Positions 18,240-27,046 of a stretch of 64,000 bases of DNA are shown one piece after another. The stretch is from Lysobacterales bacterium (lineage in GTDB: Bacteria; Pseudomonadota; Gammaproteobacteria; Xanthomonadales; SZUA-5): NCBI GenBank assembly GCA_022844135.1, contig JALHMG010000014.1, positions 5,555 through 69,554 of the forward strand. Reading direction: 5' to 3'. The notes below the pieces were generated by a model. It saw only the letters and a list, made by a program, of their open reading frames with translations, was not told where the DNA came from and searched no databases. Within the stretch, counting starts at the first letter, position 1. Every line of letters starts with the position of its first letter. A program made the translations under genes and the position numbers.

Positions 18240-18332
18240 TTTTCACACCAAGCCGCGAAGGAAGCACAAAGTGCTCAGTGGCGAAAGTCGTCATCCCGGT
18301 TCGGCTTTCGTGTCTTCGTGCCTTCGTGTGAA
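18240..18332. repeat. Intergenic imperfect palindrome with tandem TTCGTGYS octamers
   Basis: TTCACAC at 18241-18247 is complementary to GTGTGAA at the right end (18326-18332). Inside, TTCGTGTC, TTCGTGCC and TTCGTGTG follow one another at 18307-18330, and the left arm carries the partly complementary CGAAGGAAGCACAAAG. It lies between the divergent alaS and putP genes. It resembles small non-coding repeat elements (MITE/REP-like), though the copy number in the genome is not known. Confidence 0.5.
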
Positions 18333-18385
18333 CCGCATCTGTTCGCAACGGGCATCATTGCGGTCACTCGATATCTGGTGCCGCC

Positions 18386-19873
18386 ATGTCCCCAACCCTC
18401 ATCACCTTCGCTTTGTACCTTGGCGGCATGCTGCTCATCGGTGTGGTGGCCTCGCGTCAAACCAAGAACCTGGACGACTACATCCTCGGCGGGCGCAGCC
18501 TTGGTCCGGTGGTGACGGCGCTCGCGGCGGGCGCCTCGGACATGAGCGGCTGGTTGCTGATGGGCTTGCCCGGAGCGCTGTATGCCGCCGGGCTTATCGA
18601 AGGCTGGATCGCCATCGGCTTGATCCTGGGCGCCTGGGCGAACTGGCGTTTCGTGGCCGCACCGCTCCGTGCCTATACCGAACAGGCGAATAACGCACTC
18701 ACGCTCCCGGACTACTTTGCGGCACGATTTCCAGAGCGCAGCCGAGCGCTGCGCGTACTTGCGGCCATGGTAATCCTGGTTTTCTTCGCGATCTATTCGG
18801 CCTCTGGCATCGTCGCAGGCGCGCGTTTGTTCGAATCGATCTTCGATATGCCTTACGCAACGGCGCTCTGGGCCGGTGCGGCGGTGACCGTGCTGTACAC
18901 GCTGCTCGGCGGGTTTCTCGCGGTCAGTTGGACCGATGCGGTGCAGGCCACGCTAATGGTGTTGGCGCTGATCGTCACGCCGGTGGTGGTGGTCTCCGTG
19001 GGAGGCGGGATCGACGGCTCCTGGGCGACGATGGCGGCAGCGGCACCGGCGCGGGTCGATGCCTTCGGTGGGTTGACCTTGATTGGCTTTATCAGCCTGA
19101 TGGGCTGGGGCCTTGGCTATGTTGGGCAACCGCACATCCTGGCACGCTTCATGGCGGCATCGTCGGTGGCTGCGATCAAGCCGGCGCGGCGCATCGGCAT
19201 GACCTGGATGATCGTCTGTTTATTCGGCGCCATGGGCTGCGGCTTTTTCGGCTATGCATGGTTGAGCGCACATCCGGAGGCCAAGGCTATCGTCGACGCC
19301 AACCCCGAGCGGGTATTCATTGTGCTTGCGCAGCAGCTCTTCAATCCGTGGATTGCCGGCGTGCTGTTGTCGGCGATCCTGGCGGCAATCATGAGCACCC
19401 TGAGTTGCCAGTTGCTCGTGTGTGCGAGCGCCCTGGTGGAGGATTTCTACAAGCCGTTCGTGCGGCCCAAAGCGAGTGCCGCGGAGTTGTTGTGGCTGGG
19501 GCGTGCGGCGTTGCTCGTTGTTGCGCTGGTCGCGATCGCGCTGGCCATGGCGCCGGACAGTCGCGTGCTGAAACTGGTGAGCTACGCATGGGCGGGCTTT
19601 GGCGCGGCGTTCGGCCCGGTGGTCGTGCTATCGCTGTATTGGCGACGCATGACCGGCGCTGGCGCTCTGGCCGGGATGGTCACCGGCGCCGTCACTGTGC
19701 TCCTCTGGGGTCACTATCAGGTCTGGGGACTGTACGAAATGGTTCCGGGCGTGCTGCTGGCGACGTTGGCGATTGTGCTGGTCAGCCGGCTGGGCGATGC
19801 CAACCACACGCATGCGCTGTTCGACCGGGTGTGGGCGTCGCTGTCGACGCCGGCAGGAACTGCCGGCAAGTAG
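18386..19873 (+). CDS. putP: Sodium/proline symporter, PutP type
   Basis: 495 residues of a sodium:solute symporter (SSS/SLC5) with about 13 transmembrane helices. PutP-like signatures are clear: NLDDYILGGRSLGPVVTALAAG, ASDMSGWLLMGLPGALYAAG, GYVGQPHILARFMAA and LSAILAAIMSTLSCQLLVCASAL. The family imports proline with Na+ across the inner membrane. I assign proline as substrate from these motifs; close relatives sometimes carry other solutes. It starts at ATG 18386 without a good ribosome-binding site. No proline dehydrogenase (putA) gene is nearby. The sensor kinase downstream is convergent. Confidence 0.88.
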   Translation: MSPTLITFALYLGGMLLIGVVASRQTKNLDDYILGGRSLGPVVTALAAGASDMSGWLLMGLPGALYAAGLIEGWIAIGLILGAWANWRFVAAPLRAYTEQANNALTLPDYFAARFPERSRALRVLAAMVILVFFAIYSASGIVAGARLFESIFDMPYATALWAGAAVTVLYTLLGGFLAVSWTDAVQATLMVLALIVTPVVVVSVGGGIDGSWATMAAAAPARVDAFGGLTLIGFISLMGWGLGYVGQPHILARFMAASSVAAIKPARRIGMTWMIVCLFGAMGCGFFGYAWLSAHPEAKAIVDANPERVFIVLAQQLFNPWIAGVLLSAILAAIMSTLSCQLLVCASALVEDFYKPFVRPKASAAELLWLGRAALLVVALVAIALAMAPDSRVLKLVSYAWAGFGAAFGPVVVLSLYWRRMTGAGALAGMVTGAVTVLLWGHYQVWGLYEMVPGVLLATLAIVLVSRLGDANHTHALFDRVWASLSTPAGTAGK

Positions 19874-19914
19874 ACCGCGGACTTACTGGACGCCGAGCGC
19901 GATAAATTGCCGAC

Positions 19915-21234
19915 CTACGAGCGGCACTCGACGATCGCAAAATCAGGGAACTTCACTGTCACCGATGTGCCAACACCCACCTGGCTCGTCAATTCGATCG
20001 GCCAGCGGAATCGATCCGACATGCGTTTGACGATCGACAATCCCACGCCATGCCCGCCGCGTCGGCCGTGTTGGGCGCGAAAGAACGGCTTGAACACCTG
20101 CTTGAGATCCTCGTCCGACAAGCCAATGCCGCTGTCCTCGATGCGAACCTGCCCTTGATCAATGGTCACGCGCACGAATCCCTGATCGGTGTAACTGACG
20201 GCGTTGCGAATCAGGTTGCCAAGCAGGATGCCGACCACTTTACTCGGCGCATGCAGGCAGAAGGTCGCGTTCTCGATCAGCTCAAGCTTGATGGGCTTAT
20301 CGCCGAGCAGCGCTTCGGCGCGTTCGATTTCATCGTGGACTACCGTATTGACCGCAAAATCATCCGCGGGCAATCCACCTTCGGCCTCGCGCGCGATCAG
20401 CAAGAACGCCTCGATCAGCGCCTCCATATCGCGCGCTGAGGAGTGAATACGTTCCACGTTGCGTCGCCCGTAGTCGTCCAGCTCCGCCTCGCTGCGCAGC
20501 ACCTCGGCAGACATCTTGATGACGGTGAGCGGCGTGCGCAATTCATGGCTGGCGTCGCGCGTGAAGTTGCGCTCGCGATCGACAAATTCGTTGATCCGCC
20601 GCCCATAACTCTCGATCGCTTCAGCCAGCATCAGGGTATCGCCGTCCATGTCCGGCGGCATGCGCTCATCGGCCAGCGCTTCGAAGTCCGGACGTTTGGG
20701 ATCCCAGCTCTTGACCTCGTTCGCCAGCCAGATCACCGGCGAAATCGCGCGCCGGGAAAATCGATACGTCAACCAGGTGGTGATGTAGATGAACAACAGC
20801 ACCAAGGTCAGGGGCACGAGACCGAAAAACAATGCCAACTGGCCGATATGCGCCTGATCGATCACCAGGAACATGCGCCCATACGGCGAGTCGGAAACGT
20901 AGACCAGCGCTCGCGAACCGTTTTCCCGCAAAGCATGAAAGCCGAGCGGCAGGTCGCGCATGGTGCTCGGCACGGACGCATTGTCTTCGCCGTTGCGATG
21001 AATGTAGCCCTTCATGTTGTGCGTGTCCGGCGTCGCCTGCTCGGGATTCTTTTCGAGCAGTTCGGCAAAGTGCGCGGTCTCTTCGCGCAACGCACGCTTG
21101 ATCAACACGTCTTCGAGTACCGCAGCGGCCGCATATACGCCGAGTACAGTGCCGCATGAGATCGCCGCTGCCTGCAAGATGAACGCAACGCCAATCTTGG
21201 CGCGCAGACCGCGATGGTGATTGCTCTCGGTCAT
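19915..21234 (-). CDS. Membrane sensor histidine kinase (orphan)
   Basis: 439 residues. Transmembrane helices lie near residues 14-40 and 130-155 and flank a periplasmic sensor loop of about 90 residues. They are followed by a HAMP-like linker, a HisKA domain (FTRDASHELRTPL, phospho-acceptor His) and a HATPase_c domain (N-box NLIRNAVSYT, G1 DSGIGLSDED, G2 GGHGVGLSIVKRM). All kinase motifs are intact. No response regulator gene adjoins it, so its partner is elsewhere. It ends 41 bp from the convergent putP stop. Confidence 0.9.
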   Translation of the reverse strand: MTESNHHRGLRAKIGVAFILQAAAISCGTVLGVYAAAAVLEDVLIKRALREETAHFAELLEKNPEQATPDTHNMKGYIHRNGEDNASVPSTMRDLPLGFHALRENGSRALVYVSDSPYGRMFLVIDQAHIGQLALFFGLVPLTLVLLFIYITTWLTYRFSRRAISPVIWLANEVKSWDPKRPDFEALADERMPPDMDGDTLMLAEAIESYGRRINEFVDRERNFTRDASHELRTPLTVIKMSAEVLRSEAELDDYGRRNVERIHSSARDMEALIEAFLLIAREAEGGLPADDFAVNTVVHDEIERAEALLGDKPIKLELIENATFCLHAPSKVVGILLGNLIRNAVSYTDQGFVRVTIDQGQVRIEDSGIGLSDEDLKQVFKPFFRAQHGRRGGHGVGLSIVKRMSDRFRWPIELTSQVGVGTSVTVKFPDFAIVECRS

Positions 21235-21559
21235 GACCTGCCTTCGGGATGCGATGTTCGCAGTTTGCCTGACTCACGCTCCGTTGCGCAGTCAAGATCA
21301 AGTCGAGGAATTGTGATTGGCGCGCGCCTGCCTGCATCGCTGAGTTGCACTGGGCGCCTCTCACTCAGCGCGCGCCAGCTGCAACGGCCGAGTGCAGCCT
21401 GGCGTTTCATTCAGGCCACGACGGCCGCCGACGAAACGCGGCGGGCGGCTCTGATGCGGCGAAAGAGCCGCCAAGCGCGGAGCGAAAACCACGTTTCGCT
21501 CCGCGGATCTGCTTGAAGGCCGGGTCAAAGATTCCGCAGGAAACTTCGACCGGAGGCCG
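21235..21559. other. 325-bp intergenic region
   Basis: It lies between the sensor kinase start (21234, leftward) and the acylase stop (21560, leftward). It holds the kinase promoter, which I could not locate with confidence, and two strong hairpins at 21444-21505, annotated separately. I see no supported reading frame. Confidence 0.5.
21444..21505 (-). terminator. Double hairpin downstream of the acylase gene
   Basis: Reading leftward from the acylase stop, CGCGGAGCGAAA/TTTCGCTCCGCG (21476-21487 with 21494-21505, 12 bp, 6-base loop) comes first. GGCGGCTCT/AGAGCCGCC (21444-21452 with 21464-21472, 9 bp) comes next. The first stem has A/T bases next to the loop and no U-tract. Either a terminator or a REP-type element is possible. 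Confidence 0.5.
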
Positions 21560-24400
21560 TTACGGGCGGAACTCGATCTTCTCGCGCTCGGCAGCCAGGG
21601 CCGCGTCGCGGTTGAGGATCAGCGTCTTGTAGCGGTTGGTCAACCAGCGACCGAGCTGGCTCGCATACGTGGGCGATCCAAGCACGCCAGACTGCCCGCC
21701 CGGATGGATGTTTTCGGCCACCACCGGCGTGGTCATCTGACCAATGAAGCGACGCGCTGGGCCGGAGCCGAACATAAAGCCATTGACCGTGTTGGCGCGC
21801 GTGCTATGTCCGGAGGCGTCGAGCACCTCATATCCGCCAGGACGCGCCACGCCCGGCAATTGCGCCGAAACGTTGGTAAAGCCATACGGATTTGCGCCCG
21901 GCAAATTGAATGGCCCGCCTAAGGGATGATCGAAGACAATGCGATGCAAACGACCCCAACGATAGTCGTCGAGATTGGTCGAGTTCGCGAATGCCGCCGC
22001 AAAATCGTTGCTCGCCAAGGCATTGAGGCCATCGCGAAGCGACCGGAGCAGCAACAGATCGCGCGCCACGTTGGCATCGGTGACGCCGGTCACTTCGAAG
22101 AAATTGACGCCGCTTGCGCCGACGCCGCGCGCCGTTCCGTAGCGCTCCAGCAGGTTCAACAAGGTGCGCACGCTCTCTTCCGAACCGGGCAACTGCGTTC
22201 CCAGACCAATACGCGTCATCGTGCCATCGACGATATTGCGAATCGCGAACGACCGCCAGATCGCGAACACCGTTGCCGCCGTGGAATTACGCACCTCGGT
22301 GGCGCTGGGCGCCGGCAAATTGGCCGGATCGTCGCCCGGATCGAAACCCGCCTGGATGCCGGTGGGGGTCGAATAGTCCCATTGCGCGAGGCGATCGATC
22401 GCAGCAGCAACGCGCGCATCGTTGATCAGCGCGCGCAAATCCGCGGGCGCGCTTGCGGCGCGCGCGTTGGCGGCAGCGGTCAGCAGGAACGGCGTCAACT
22501 TCTCGGCATCGAGCGGTTGGTTGTTGGCCTGCGCGCGCTTCAGGAAGTCCGCGTCGATCGGCCGATTCGCCGCTGTTTCTGCGGCAAGAATGCGATCGAT
22601 GCGGCCCTGCCGAAATGCCGAATAGCCCTTGTCCAGATAATACAAGCCGCCACCGCGGCGCACCTGATTGAGCGCGTTATTGTCGAGCGTCACACCGACC
22701 GGATCGTTGTTGGCGTTGGCGATGTAGCCGCTGCTCGGGTTGATCACAAACGGCATTTCGGCCGGCGGCAGGATTTCGAAATTGAGCGCCTGATTGGGGT
22801 AGGTGTTGGTGCGCGGCAGCCAATCGTGTTGCAGCGTGCCGGTGCCATTGCGAATCAGGAACGGCGGGATGCCGCCGTCGGGGCGGCCGAGCGTCTGCAG
22901 ATCGGTGCGCAGCGGCGCCTCTGCGGTCACAAAGTACGCGATATTGCCCTCGACATCCGCGTACGCGAAGTTCTGCGAGCCCACATCGAAGAAACTCAGT
23001 GCGTCGCGGAACTCCTGCAGATTGCGGGTCCGCGGCAGACGCCGGAAGGCTTCCAGCTCATTGGTCGCGCCCCAGCCGGTATACGCCACGCTGAGCCCAG
23101 TGTCGCCCAGGATTTGCAGCACCGGCCCATTGTTGCGCCGCGGGACAATGACCGTGACGCCGCCGTTCGTATATCCGATCGAATTGGTGCGCGCGATGTT
23201 GTTCTGCACGCCATCGCCCACTGCGTTCACGAAATAACTCTGGAACACCCACACCACCGGCTCGGCGACGCCACCGTGGATGGTGTGCGTGGGCAAGCCG
23301 TAGGGATTGAGCCTGAAGCTTTCTTGATAGGTGTCGGTGACATCCATCGGATTGGTGGTCAGACCCCAGCACATGCGCTCGGTACAGCCGAGCAGCGAGC
23401 CTGGCACGCCAGCCGGCGTGGAGCCGCTGAAACTGTATGGCGTCGGGAAACGGCTATCGGTGGAGAACAGGCGGTTCTCGTAGAAAATCGATGGCGTGTC
23501 GAGCCCAAGGTGCGGATCGTTGGCCAGAATCGGGCGGCCGTTGTTGGTTCTGCTTCCGGCAACGATCCACCAATTGCTCGCACCCCTGCCCTCGCGGAAC
23601 TCCAGCGTCGGGCCAATCAGCGGATGGTCGGCGATTTTGTCGCGATAGGCTTGTGCCAGCTGCACCGTGGTCGGATCGATGGCCGGCACCTCACTGGCCA
23701 CTTTATCCGATTCGCCGACGACACCGATCGATGCCAGAAAGCCGGGGATCGACACGCGATTGTCGCCCGGTGCCACGCGATGAGTGTCCTCGAAGAACAG
23801 CCGCGTGCCGTCGAAGCCACGAGCGGTACCGGCAGTCTGATAAGCCTGCAGGCGCAGGGTGTAGTCGATATCGAGATCGAACGACAGCTGGAATGCGAGG
23901 ATCTTGCCGATCACCAGAGAATCGACGGGAGACCAAGGCTCGGCGCGGGTGATTTCGAGCGCCGCATACTCCGGCGGCAGTGGATTGCTGCGCAACCAGA
24001 AGTTCACGCCATTGGCGTAGGACTGCAGGAACTCGCGTTGCTCGGCGGAAGCCCGGATGTACGACTCCCAGGCCGCTCGACGCAGGCCCAGCGTGCGGAT
24101 CTGAACATCGTTCGCCAGCGCCGCGGCGCCGACCAATTCCGCCGCGGTTCCACTCGCACCGCGACGGTTAAAGTCCATCTGGAAGAAGCGATCGCGCGCG
24201 TGGATAAAGCCCTGCAAGAAAGCCATATCGGCATCGTTGCTGGCGACCACCGTTGGCACGCCTTCGGCGTCTATCGAAATCTGCGCATTGGCGATCAGGC
24301 CCGGCGCCGTAATCGGTGTGCTTTGGGCGAACCCTGACTGCGCGACGAACGCGGCAGCGGCAATGGCCAACGGCCGCCACTTTGACGTAAACCTTTCCAT
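21560..24400 (-). CDS. Penicillin acylase-family Ntn hydrolase (S45), secreted
   Basis: 946 residues from ATG 24400 with GGGAGG just upstream. Signal peptide ending ...FVAQSGFAQS. The family is made as a precursor and cleaves itself before a serine, which becomes the N-terminal nucleophile of the beta chain. Here that residue is the Ser in GRGASNWWIVAGSRTNNG. Other family segments include ILANDPHLGLDTPSIFYE, GVPGSLLGCTERMCWGLT and the C-terminal LGGPFNLPGANPYGF. It should hydrolyse an amide in the periplasm or outside the cell. Relatives include beta-lactam acylases and acyl-homoserine lactone acylases, and sequence reading does not separate them. It is transcribed alone. Confidence 0.9.
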   Translation of the reverse strand: MERFTSKWRPLAIAAAAFVAQSGFAQSTPITAPGLIANAQISIDAEGVPTVVASNDADMAFLQGFIHARDRFFQMDFNRRGASGTAAELVGAAALANDVQIRTLGLRRAAWESYIRASAEQREFLQSYANGVNFWLRSNPLPPEYAALEITRAEPWSPVDSLVIGKILAFQLSFDLDIDYTLRLQAYQTAGTARGFDGTRLFFEDTHRVAPGDNRVSIPGFLASIGVVGESDKVASEVPAIDPTTVQLAQAYRDKIADHPLIGPTLEFREGRGASNWWIVAGSRTNNGRPILANDPHLGLDTPSIFYENRLFSTDSRFPTPYSFSGSTPAGVPGSLLGCTERMCWGLTTNPMDVTDTYQESFRLNPYGLPTHTIHGGVAEPVVWVFQSYFVNAVGDGVQNNIARTNSIGYTNGGVTVIVPRRNNGPVLQILGDTGLSVAYTGWGATNELEAFRRLPRTRNLQEFRDALSFFDVGSQNFAYADVEGNIAYFVTAEAPLRTDLQTLGRPDGGIPPFLIRNGTGTLQHDWLPRTNTYPNQALNFEILPPAEMPFVINPSSGYIANANNDPVGVTLDNNALNQVRRGGGLYYLDKGYSAFRQGRIDRILAAETAANRPIDADFLKRAQANNQPLDAEKLTPFLLTAAANARAASAPADLRALINDARVAAAIDRLAQWDYSTPTGIQAGFDPGDDPANLPAPSATEVRNSTAATVFAIWRSFAIRNIVDGTMTRIGLGTQLPGSEESVRTLLNLLERYGTARGVGASGVNFFEVTGVTDANVARDLLLLRSLRDGLNALASNDFAAAFANSTNLDDYRWGRLHRIVFDHPLGGPFNLPGANPYGFTNVSAQLPGVARPGGYEVLDASGHSTRANTVNGFMFGSGPARRFIGQMTTPVVAENIHPGGQSGVLGSPTYASQLGRWLTNRYKTLILNRDAALAAEREKIEFRP

Positions 24401-24590
24401 GAATCCCTCCCGGATGCGTGCGACAACAGCGTCGAACGTGGTCCGATTATGCTCCGCGCGTTTGCGTTGTCGAGCGGCCTTTCAAAGGACGGCGGATCGG
24501 GCTCCCTGGAGCCCTGATGAATTTCTTGCCTCCCAACCAACCATCAACCTCGGCTATGGTCTGCTCCCCGATGTTCTGACGGTCACACGG

Positions 24591-25865
24591 ATGTCCTCGA
24601 CCACTTTTCTGCTCGCGACCGCAGTGTTGGTCGCAACGGCGCTATTGATCCTGTTGATTCCGCTATTGCGTCGCCCCGCTCTACGTACCACGGAGTTGCG
24701 CGCGCAGCTCGACCGGCTGCAGGAAGCGCATGGCGCCGGGCTGATCGACGATGCGACATTCGCTGAGCGCAAAGCGGCGCTCAGCGCCGAGGCGCTGGCG
24801 ATTGTGGACGGCTCTGCGCAACAGCCGCGCTCGAAGCTGGCGTTGGCGCTGGCCATCGCGCTGGCCGCATCCATCCCGTTTGCGACCTACGCGCTGTATC
24901 AGAAGATCGGCAATCCCAATGCGCTGGCGTTTGCTGGTGTGACACAAACGCCGCCGTCGGCGGCGGCAAATGGCGCGCCCGACGCCAACGCGGCGCCGGA
25001 TCTGGCGGCAGCGGCCGACACGCTCGCGGCGCGCCTCAAGAACAATCCGGACGATGGCGAAGGCTGGCTGTTACTGGCACGCACGTATCGGCAGATCGAA
25101 CGTTTCGCCGATGCCCGCGACGCCTTCGAGCGCGCCAACAAGTTGCTGCCAGTGAGTGCCGACCTGCTGTCCGAATATGCCGAGGCCTTGGGTTTGGCCA
25201 GCGAGCCCAGAGCACTGTTCGGGGAGCCGGAGAAGCTCCTCGATCAAGCACTGGCAATGGACGGCGAGCATCAACGCGCCCTGTGGCTCAAAGGATTCGC
25301 GCGCCGCCAGGATGGCGATGCGGCCGGCGCAGACGCCGCGTGGACCAAGCTGCTCGGGGGCATGGAACCCGGCTCGCCAGTGCACACGGCAGTCGTCGAG
25401 CAGCTCAATCAGGTGCGCAGCGAACTCGGACAGCCGGGCGTTACCGCTGCCACGCCGGCATCCAGCGCGCCTGCGCCCGCGCCTTCAGCGGCGCCTGCGC
25501 CTTCCGACAGCTCGGCGGCACCGGGCATCGATGTCGACGTCAGCCTGGATGCGGCGCTGGCTGACAAAGCCGCTCCGGGCGATGTGCTATTTGTCTTCGC
25601 ACGAGCGCAGGCGGGTCCACCCGTGCCCTTGGCGATTGCGCGCCTGAGCGCCGGCCAATTGCCCACGCGGGTACGCCTCGACACCTCAATGGGCATGGTC
25701 GCGGGCGTTTCGCTGGAACAGTTTCCCACCGTCGTGATCGGCGCACGTATTTCCAAGAGCGGCAATGCGCAAGCGAGCCCGGGCGACCTCGAAGGTTTCA
25801 GCGAAGCGGTGGAGTGGCGAAGCGCGGGAACTGTTTCGGTCGACATCGATCAGATTCGGCCATGA
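24591..25865 (+). CDS. ccmI: Cytochrome c biogenesis protein, CcmI-like
   Basis: 424 residues from ATG 24591. A first transmembrane helix (FLLATAVLVATALLILLIPLL) is followed by a cytoplasmic stretch typical of CcmI (LRAQLDRLQEAHGAGLIDDATF) and a second helix (LALALAIALAASIPFATYALY). The periplasmic part has TPRs (PDDGEGWLLLARTYRQIERF) and a C-terminal CcmI domain (IDVDVSLDAALADKA ... FVFARAQAGPPVPLAI ... SMGMVAGVSLEQFPTVVIGARI). CcmI brings apocytochrome c to the haem ligation complex CcmFH. The rest of the ccm operon is not in the window, so this copy may stand alone. Its TGA overlaps an ATG of a small reading frame. Confidence 0.85.
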   Translation: MSSTTFLLATAVLVATALLILLIPLLRRPALRTTELRAQLDRLQEAHGAGLIDDATFAERKAALSAEALAIVDGSAQQPRSKLALALAIALAASIPFATYALYQKIGNPNALAFAGVTQTPPSAAANGAPDANAAPDLAAAADTLAARLKNNPDDGEGWLLLARTYRQIERFADARDAFERANKLLPVSADLLSEYAEALGLASEPRALFGEPEKLLDQALAMDGEHQRALWLKGFARRQDGDAAGADAAWTKLLGGMEPGSPVHTAVVEQLNQVRSELGQPGVTAATPASSAPAPAPSAAPAPSDSSAAPGIDVDVSLDAALADKAAPGDVLFVFARAQAGPPVPLAIARLSAGQLPTRVRLDTSMGMVAGVSLEQFPTVVIGARISKSGNAQASPGDLEGFSEAVEWRSAGTVSVDIDQIRP

Positions 25866-25984
25866 TTCGACACGACGATGGGCTGGCGATGCTTGAATGT
25901 TCCGGGCGGTGCCTGTTTGCGATGCCGGTCGCAGACGCAGTACAGGCAACGCCGTCCCCACGCGGCAAGCGGGAGTTAGCCTGA
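25862..25984 (+). CDS. Possible 40-residue small protein between ccmI and prmA
   Basis: An ATG at 25862 overlaps the ccmI stop (ATGA). The frame runs 40 codons to TGA 25982-25984, one base before the prmA ATG. The product would begin MIRHDDGLAMLECSGRCLFA and end RGKRELA, with two cysteines and no membrane segment. The coupled geometry on both sides is what supports it; codon usage cannot be judged at this length. It may instead be only a spacer carrying the prmA ribosome-binding site (GGGAG). Confidence 0.3.
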   Translation: MIRHDDGLAMLECSGRCLFAMPVADAVQATPSPRGKRELA

Positions 25985-25985
25985 C

Positions 25986-26867
25986 ATGGCCTGGCTGGAA
26001 CTTCACCTGCGTCTGCCGAACGAAGACTATCCCTTGGTCGAAACGGCGCTCGAGGACGCTGGAGCGCTGGCGCTGACGCTGACCGACGCGCTCGACAATC
26101 CGGTCCTGGAACCCGCGCCGGGCGAGACGCCGCTGTGGCCGGAGATGAAAGTGCAAGCGCTGTTTCCGATCGAACAAGAGCCGATGGCGCTGCTGATCGC
26201 GTTGGAGAACGTGCTTCCAGATCGAATTCTCCGCAGCGCAAGAATGGCCACGCTCGACGACCGCGATTGGACACGCGCGTGGATGGATCACTATCAACCA
26301 ATGCGCTTCGGCCAGCGATTATGGATCTACCCGACGACCGTTGAACCTCCCGGCGATGGTGGGTTAACTATCGTGCGCCTCGATCCCGGACTCGCATTCG
26401 GCACCGGCACACACCCGACAACCGCGCTCTGTTTGCGCTGGCTCGATGGCTTGACGTGGGACGGCGAAACGCTATTCGACTATGGCTGTGGCTCGGGTGT
26501 ACTCGCGGTTGCCGCCCTTAAACTCGGTGCGTCGGCCGCCATTGGTCTGGATAACGATCCGCAAGCTCTGCTGGCGAGCCGTGAGAACGCGGCGCGCAAT
26601 GGCGTCGAGGCGCAACTGGCGCTGCTGCGCGCCGATGCGCCGCTCCCGCCACCGTGCGATCGTTTGTGCGCCAATATTTTGCTGAATCCGCTCATCGAAC
26701 TGCGCAACCGCATCGCCGCCACCGTCAAGCCCGGCGGCCTGGCCGCCTTCAGCGGCATGCTGGCGCACCAGGGCGAGGAATTCATCGCGCGCTATCGCGA
26801 GCTGTTCGACGACTTTGTCGTCACGCAGCAGGAAGATTGGATTCGGGTCACGGCGAGGAAGCGGTAA
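25986..26867 (+). CDS. prmA: Ribosomal protein L11 methyltransferase
   Basis: 293 residues from ATG 25986 with GGGAG upstream. The N-terminal domain (MAWLELHLRLPNEDYPLVET) binds L11. The SAM-dependent Rossmann domain has the PrmA signatures RLDPGLAFGTGTHPTTALCL, LFDYGCGSGVLAVAALKLGA, GLDNDPQALLASRENAARNG and CANILLNPLIEL (NILxxPL). It trimethylates ribosomal protein L11 in the cytoplasm. It probably shares a transcript with ccmI. The stop codon is followed after one base by a 70-bp heptanucleotide repeat array. Confidence 0.95.
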   Translation: MAWLELHLRLPNEDYPLVETALEDAGALALTLTDALDNPVLEPAPGETPLWPEMKVQALFPIEQEPMALLIALENVLPDRILRSARMATLDDRDWTRAWMDHYQPMRFGQRLWIYPTTVEPPGDGGLTIVRLDPGLAFGTGTHPTTALCLRWLDGLTWDGETLFDYGCGSGVLAVAALKLGASAAIGLDNDPQALLASRENAARNGVEAQLALLRADAPLPPPCDRLCANILLNPLIELRNRIAATVKPGGLAAFSGMLAHQGEEFIARYRELFDDFVVTQQEDWIRVTARKR

Positions 26868-26868
26868 C

Positions 26869-26941
26869 GGGGCACGGGGCACGGGGCGCGGGGCACGGGG
26901 CGCGGGGCACGGGGCGCGGGGCGCGGGGCGCGGGGCGCGGG
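26869..26941. repeat. (GGGGCRC)10 tandem heptanucleotide array
   Basis: Ten perfect 7-bp units (GGGGCAC or GGGGCGC) run from 26869 to 26938 plus a trailing GGG, starting one base after the prmA stop. The G-runs could form a G-quadruplex on the plus strand. Two inverted units (GTGCCCC twice, 27032-27045) lie ~90 bp away before the convergent tetR stop, so a stem could also form. Confidence 0.9.
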
Positions 26942-27031
26942 AGCGTGACACGGTGCCGGTCAGATTGAGGCAACCGATTGCCGAAGAAAACTGTATGTAT
27001 CCGATCCCAGACTGCCGCTTGGCCGTTGCCC

Positions 27032-27045
27032 GTGCCCCGTGCCCC
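27032..27045. repeat. Inverted (GTGCCCC)2 counterpart of the heptanucleotide array
   Basis: Two tandem GTGCCCC units, the exact reverse complement of GGGGCAC, lie just beyond the end of the convergent TetR gene (27047). They face the 26869 array across 93 bp. Confidence 0.75.
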
Positions 27046-27046
27046 G

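Noticed and set aside
21926-24337. An 803-codon open frame antisense to the penicillin acylase
   Set aside because: The antisense protein has shadow-like composition (Arg, His, Ala), whereas the minus-strand gene has a signal peptide, catalytic Ser and full family length.
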